From Linum tenue (lineage: Eukaryota > Streptophyta > Magnoliopsida > Malpighiales > Linaceae), in NCBI GenBank assembly GCA_946122785.1, contig CAMGYJ010000002.1:17272492-17336491 (forward strand): a stretch of 64,000 nt of DNA, given 5' to 3'. Under the pieces are notes generated by a model that worked only from the letters and a program-made list of their open reading frames with translations, was not told where the DNA came from and ran no database searches. Position 1 is the stretch's first letter. Each line of letters opens with the position of its first letter. Positions 61,584 to 64,000 of this stretch are shown one piece after another. The translations under genes and the position numbers were made by a program.

Positions 61584-64000
61584 TTACAGGTTGTGCTTGG
61601 ATCGTTTGGGAAGTAGAATAGATTCTTGAGTCTCCACATGAAAGTTGCTTTCACCTGCTCCTATGGACTCAAAGTTGTATTCTTGTTGCGTGAAATGACT
61701 ATCACCTACACCTGCTTCAGCCATTCTTTTCAGCGGACAATTTTTGATTGTATGTTTAGGACGCCTACAATACTTGCACAATCGTGTTTTCACTTGAAGT
61801 TGCTTCACATTCCCTTTACTTCGAACTGGATGGGGGTCCTTAATAAATTGATGGGAGTTCACTCCAGCATCCGTAGTAGCATTATTTGTTTTGCTGGTTG
61901 TTTCTTCACTTATTGTCTTTACTCGCAAGGTCAAGTCTTCAATCAACCCTTTGGCAGTATGAAATGCTTCATCCGAACTCACAGCATAATGGCACATTCT
62001 ATTACATTGACCAACCAAGAATCCAAACCTGTCCAAATAAACAAGCACTTTTGTAGTTGGTTCCAAGCACAATAGAAGTAAACAAAGAACTAAATCAACA
62101 GCTTAAATTTATAATACCTGCTAATATTTTGCTGGGTAGGACAGCTTCCCAAACTCGAGGGATCGAAATCTTTTGCATCTTTAGTCCAACGCTTCAAAAT
62201 GAGTGACTTTGGAATTTGTATTTGAATTTCTGCTTTCAATATACAGAATATATGCCGACATGGAATTCCGCTAGAATTCAAAAATGCCACAAGAACAATG
62301 CACATCATGTCCACTCGTGTAAAAGACCACGATGCACTTTGAGTCAGGGTATTTGAATCGTGACAATGTGTAAATTGTTTTATTGGTCAACACACACTTG
62401 TCTGTAATATAGTAATGAACTTCTCTCGCTATTTCTGCTCGAACGCTTCTGTACACATTTCTTGTATATACTATATAGGTATGTCTTTTAATTTCATGTA
62501 AATGTGTCATCAAAAAAACATCAGAATGTATTGTCTTAAACTGGTCATGTAACTCAGTTTGTCTCCTATACAAAAGTGCCATGTCAAACTGCTTGACAAA
62601 CTCAAACAACTTCATCTTACTTTGCAAGAATTTGTCTAGATAAGAGTTCATGCTCTCACAACGTTGTGACGTAGTCATCCCAGCAAAGAAAGTACCTTTC
62701 AAGTAAGTTGTGTCCCATAGAGCTCGTCGCCTATACATCTTCTTCATCCACGCATTGCGCTCCATGTCATACTTGGACAAAATTTCCTTCCACGTAGCTT
62801 CAAATTGTGGAATAGAACTGCAGTTTAGCATGCATTGTTTGAAATCCTCCCAGAAGCCTTGCGCATGGCCACGCGCTTCTACGTGATTGCCCAAGTGCCA
62901 AGAACATAACCGATGTCGGGATCCAGGGAGAACCGACTTGATAGCTTTCCTCATTGAAGAACAACCACCTGTTATAACTGCGATTGGCTTCTTACCACCC
63001 ATGCAATGTAAAAAAGCATTTAGAATCCATACGTAGTTCTCCACCGTTTCATTCGCAAGTAAAGCACATGCAAAAACAGTGCTTGCATTGTGATTATTCA
63101 CACCAATGAATAGAAGAAATGGAATATTATATGCATTAGTCTTGTACGTCAAGTAAAAAACAAGAACATCTCCAAAGAGACTATAATCCAATTGTGAATT
63201 AGAGTCAGCCCATAACATATTGCCTAGTTCACCACCATCACTTACTGTATATCTACAATAAAAACGAGGATCGGTAGTTGCCCGTGCTGGTAAGTAGGCA
63301 AGTGCAGCTTCACTATCACTATCCAAGATCTCCGACCTCCGATCCGCACTAACAAAATTGTAGACATCGGTCTTAGTGAAACCCAAGTTCTGAAAGCTTC
63401 CCGCACAATTAACTAGATAATTCATGATTTGATTGGTGCGAATACCAGCAGCCCTAAGTGATCGAATCTGAGCCTTACTTGCGTCATCTACCTTGCGATG
63501 AGAACTCAAAAACTGCACTTCATGTGCTCCAGCTAAGTGACGAAAATGTGTTGGTACAAACTGCTTCACCTTGAATCGGTTAGTTGCCTCAACAAAACTG
63601 ACTTTGAAAGCAGCCGGACAATGGAGCCTTGTTACAGGCCTAGGTTCACGCTTTCTGTTCTCCTTGTCATTGTGCACTGGTTGACGCTCCCCCTCGCGTG
63701 AGCCAACCCATCGCTGCATATTTCTAACTCCATATTTTGAATATGTGTGAGTGTTCTTTCGTACGCTGAATCCCATGGCACAACCATAAGTTGAATAGAA
63801 CTTGCCAACCTCCACAAGGGTTTCAAACTCATAACCCACAACATCATCCGAATCCCATTTAGAATATGGCTTACCATTCCCGACTTTATCAAGCAGGGTC
63901 CAGTCATACATACTCGAGTACGGTGGAGCCATGGCTGGATTTGCAACATCTTTGTGTAGAGGTGCATCTGAGCTGTGTGGCTGTGTTTCGAAGCTGTACA
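61584..64000 (-). pseudogene. FAR1-type MULE transposase gene, 5' end outside the window
   Basis: The frame is open from the window edge; an internal ATG lies at 63932. The FAR1-type DNA-binding region (VEVGKFYSTYGCAMGFSVRKN, then LHCPAAFKV and a THFRH ending) precedes the MULE core: WADSNSQLDYSLFGDVLVF, VNNHNASTVFACALLANETVENY, HRLCSWHLGNHVEA and TSQRCESMNSYLDKF. A SWIM zinc finger CSC...GIPCRHIF follows, broken by a one-base shift near 62272. An 89-bp intron (62117-62029, CAG|GTATTA...GGACAG|G) leads to the last exon with a CCHC knuckle CKYCRRPKHTIKNC and TAG/TAA end at 61584. Two catalytic Asp positions look lost: FYLTYKTN where the family has FDxTYxTN, and ITGGCSSM where it has ITDxDxxM. 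The Glu of CES is present. It is either a dead transposase or, less likely, a relic of a domesticated FRS-type gene. Confidence 0.87.

Overview
The window reads as intergenic heterochromatin-like DNA of a flowering plant, most likely a dicot. It holds Ty1/copia and Ty3/gypsy retrotransposons with plant-type primer sites (initiator tRNA-Met, tRNA-Asp), Mutator-like (MULE) and hAT MITEs, plant-specific families (plant mobile domain, FAR1-type MULE transposase) and spliced fragments of plant genes. No intact host gene is visible. The recognisable host genes are relics: three tandem cytosolic sulfotransferase (SOT) pseudogenes (about 13.8 kb, 17.2/30.0 kb and 52.2 kb) and the first exon of a NIPP1-like FHA gene (10.1 kb).

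Layout. 1-1073: 3' end of a copia element with its LTR. 1.4-7.9 kb: hAT MITE, a MULE carrying a broken plant-mobile-domain gene and itself split by a 261-bp MITE, then a 3.3-kb long-TIR element with another MULE inside it. 8.1-9.8 kb: a 1.7-kb non-autonomous gypsy element, complete with LTRs and target duplication, in the 5' flank of the NIPP1-like pseudogene. 11-16 kb: AT-rich DNA with MITEs, SINE-like pieces and SOT pseudogene 1. 16.05-30.04 kb: a locus present three times in tandem, made of a minus-strand pol-less Athila element inserted in SOT pseudogene 2. The copies are joined at the same 8-bp microhomology and each has different internal deletions. 30.2-54.66 kb: a SOT-downstream segment of about 1.8 kb duplicated in tandem. 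Copy 1 is interrupted by a MULE, by an Ogre/Tat-like gypsy element and by a 12.3-kb plus-strand Athila nested in that element's LTR. Copy 2 is uninterrupted and serves as the empty site. 54.7-56.6 kb: a long array of GTACAAC/GTTGTAC palindromes with a nested MITE. 56.6-64 kb: minus-strand MULE-associated region with a broken multi-exon gene (acidic repeats, related to the Athila accessory ORF) and a FAR1-type MULE transposase gene running off the window edge.

How it fits together. The order of events can be read from target duplications and empty sites: SOT tandem duplication first, then MULE and Ogre-like insertions in one copy, then Athila into the Ogre-like LTR, and separately Athila into SOT 2 followed by tandem amplification. 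The most unusual signals are a hairpin present three times in the full Athila and kept in its pol-less relatives, with compensatory stem changes around an invariant strand; a cluster of CACGGCCGTG palindromes upstream of both the LTR transcription region and an apparent internal TATA/spliced leader for the Athila accessory ORF; and the shared ancestry of that accessory ORF with the gene beside the MULE transposase.
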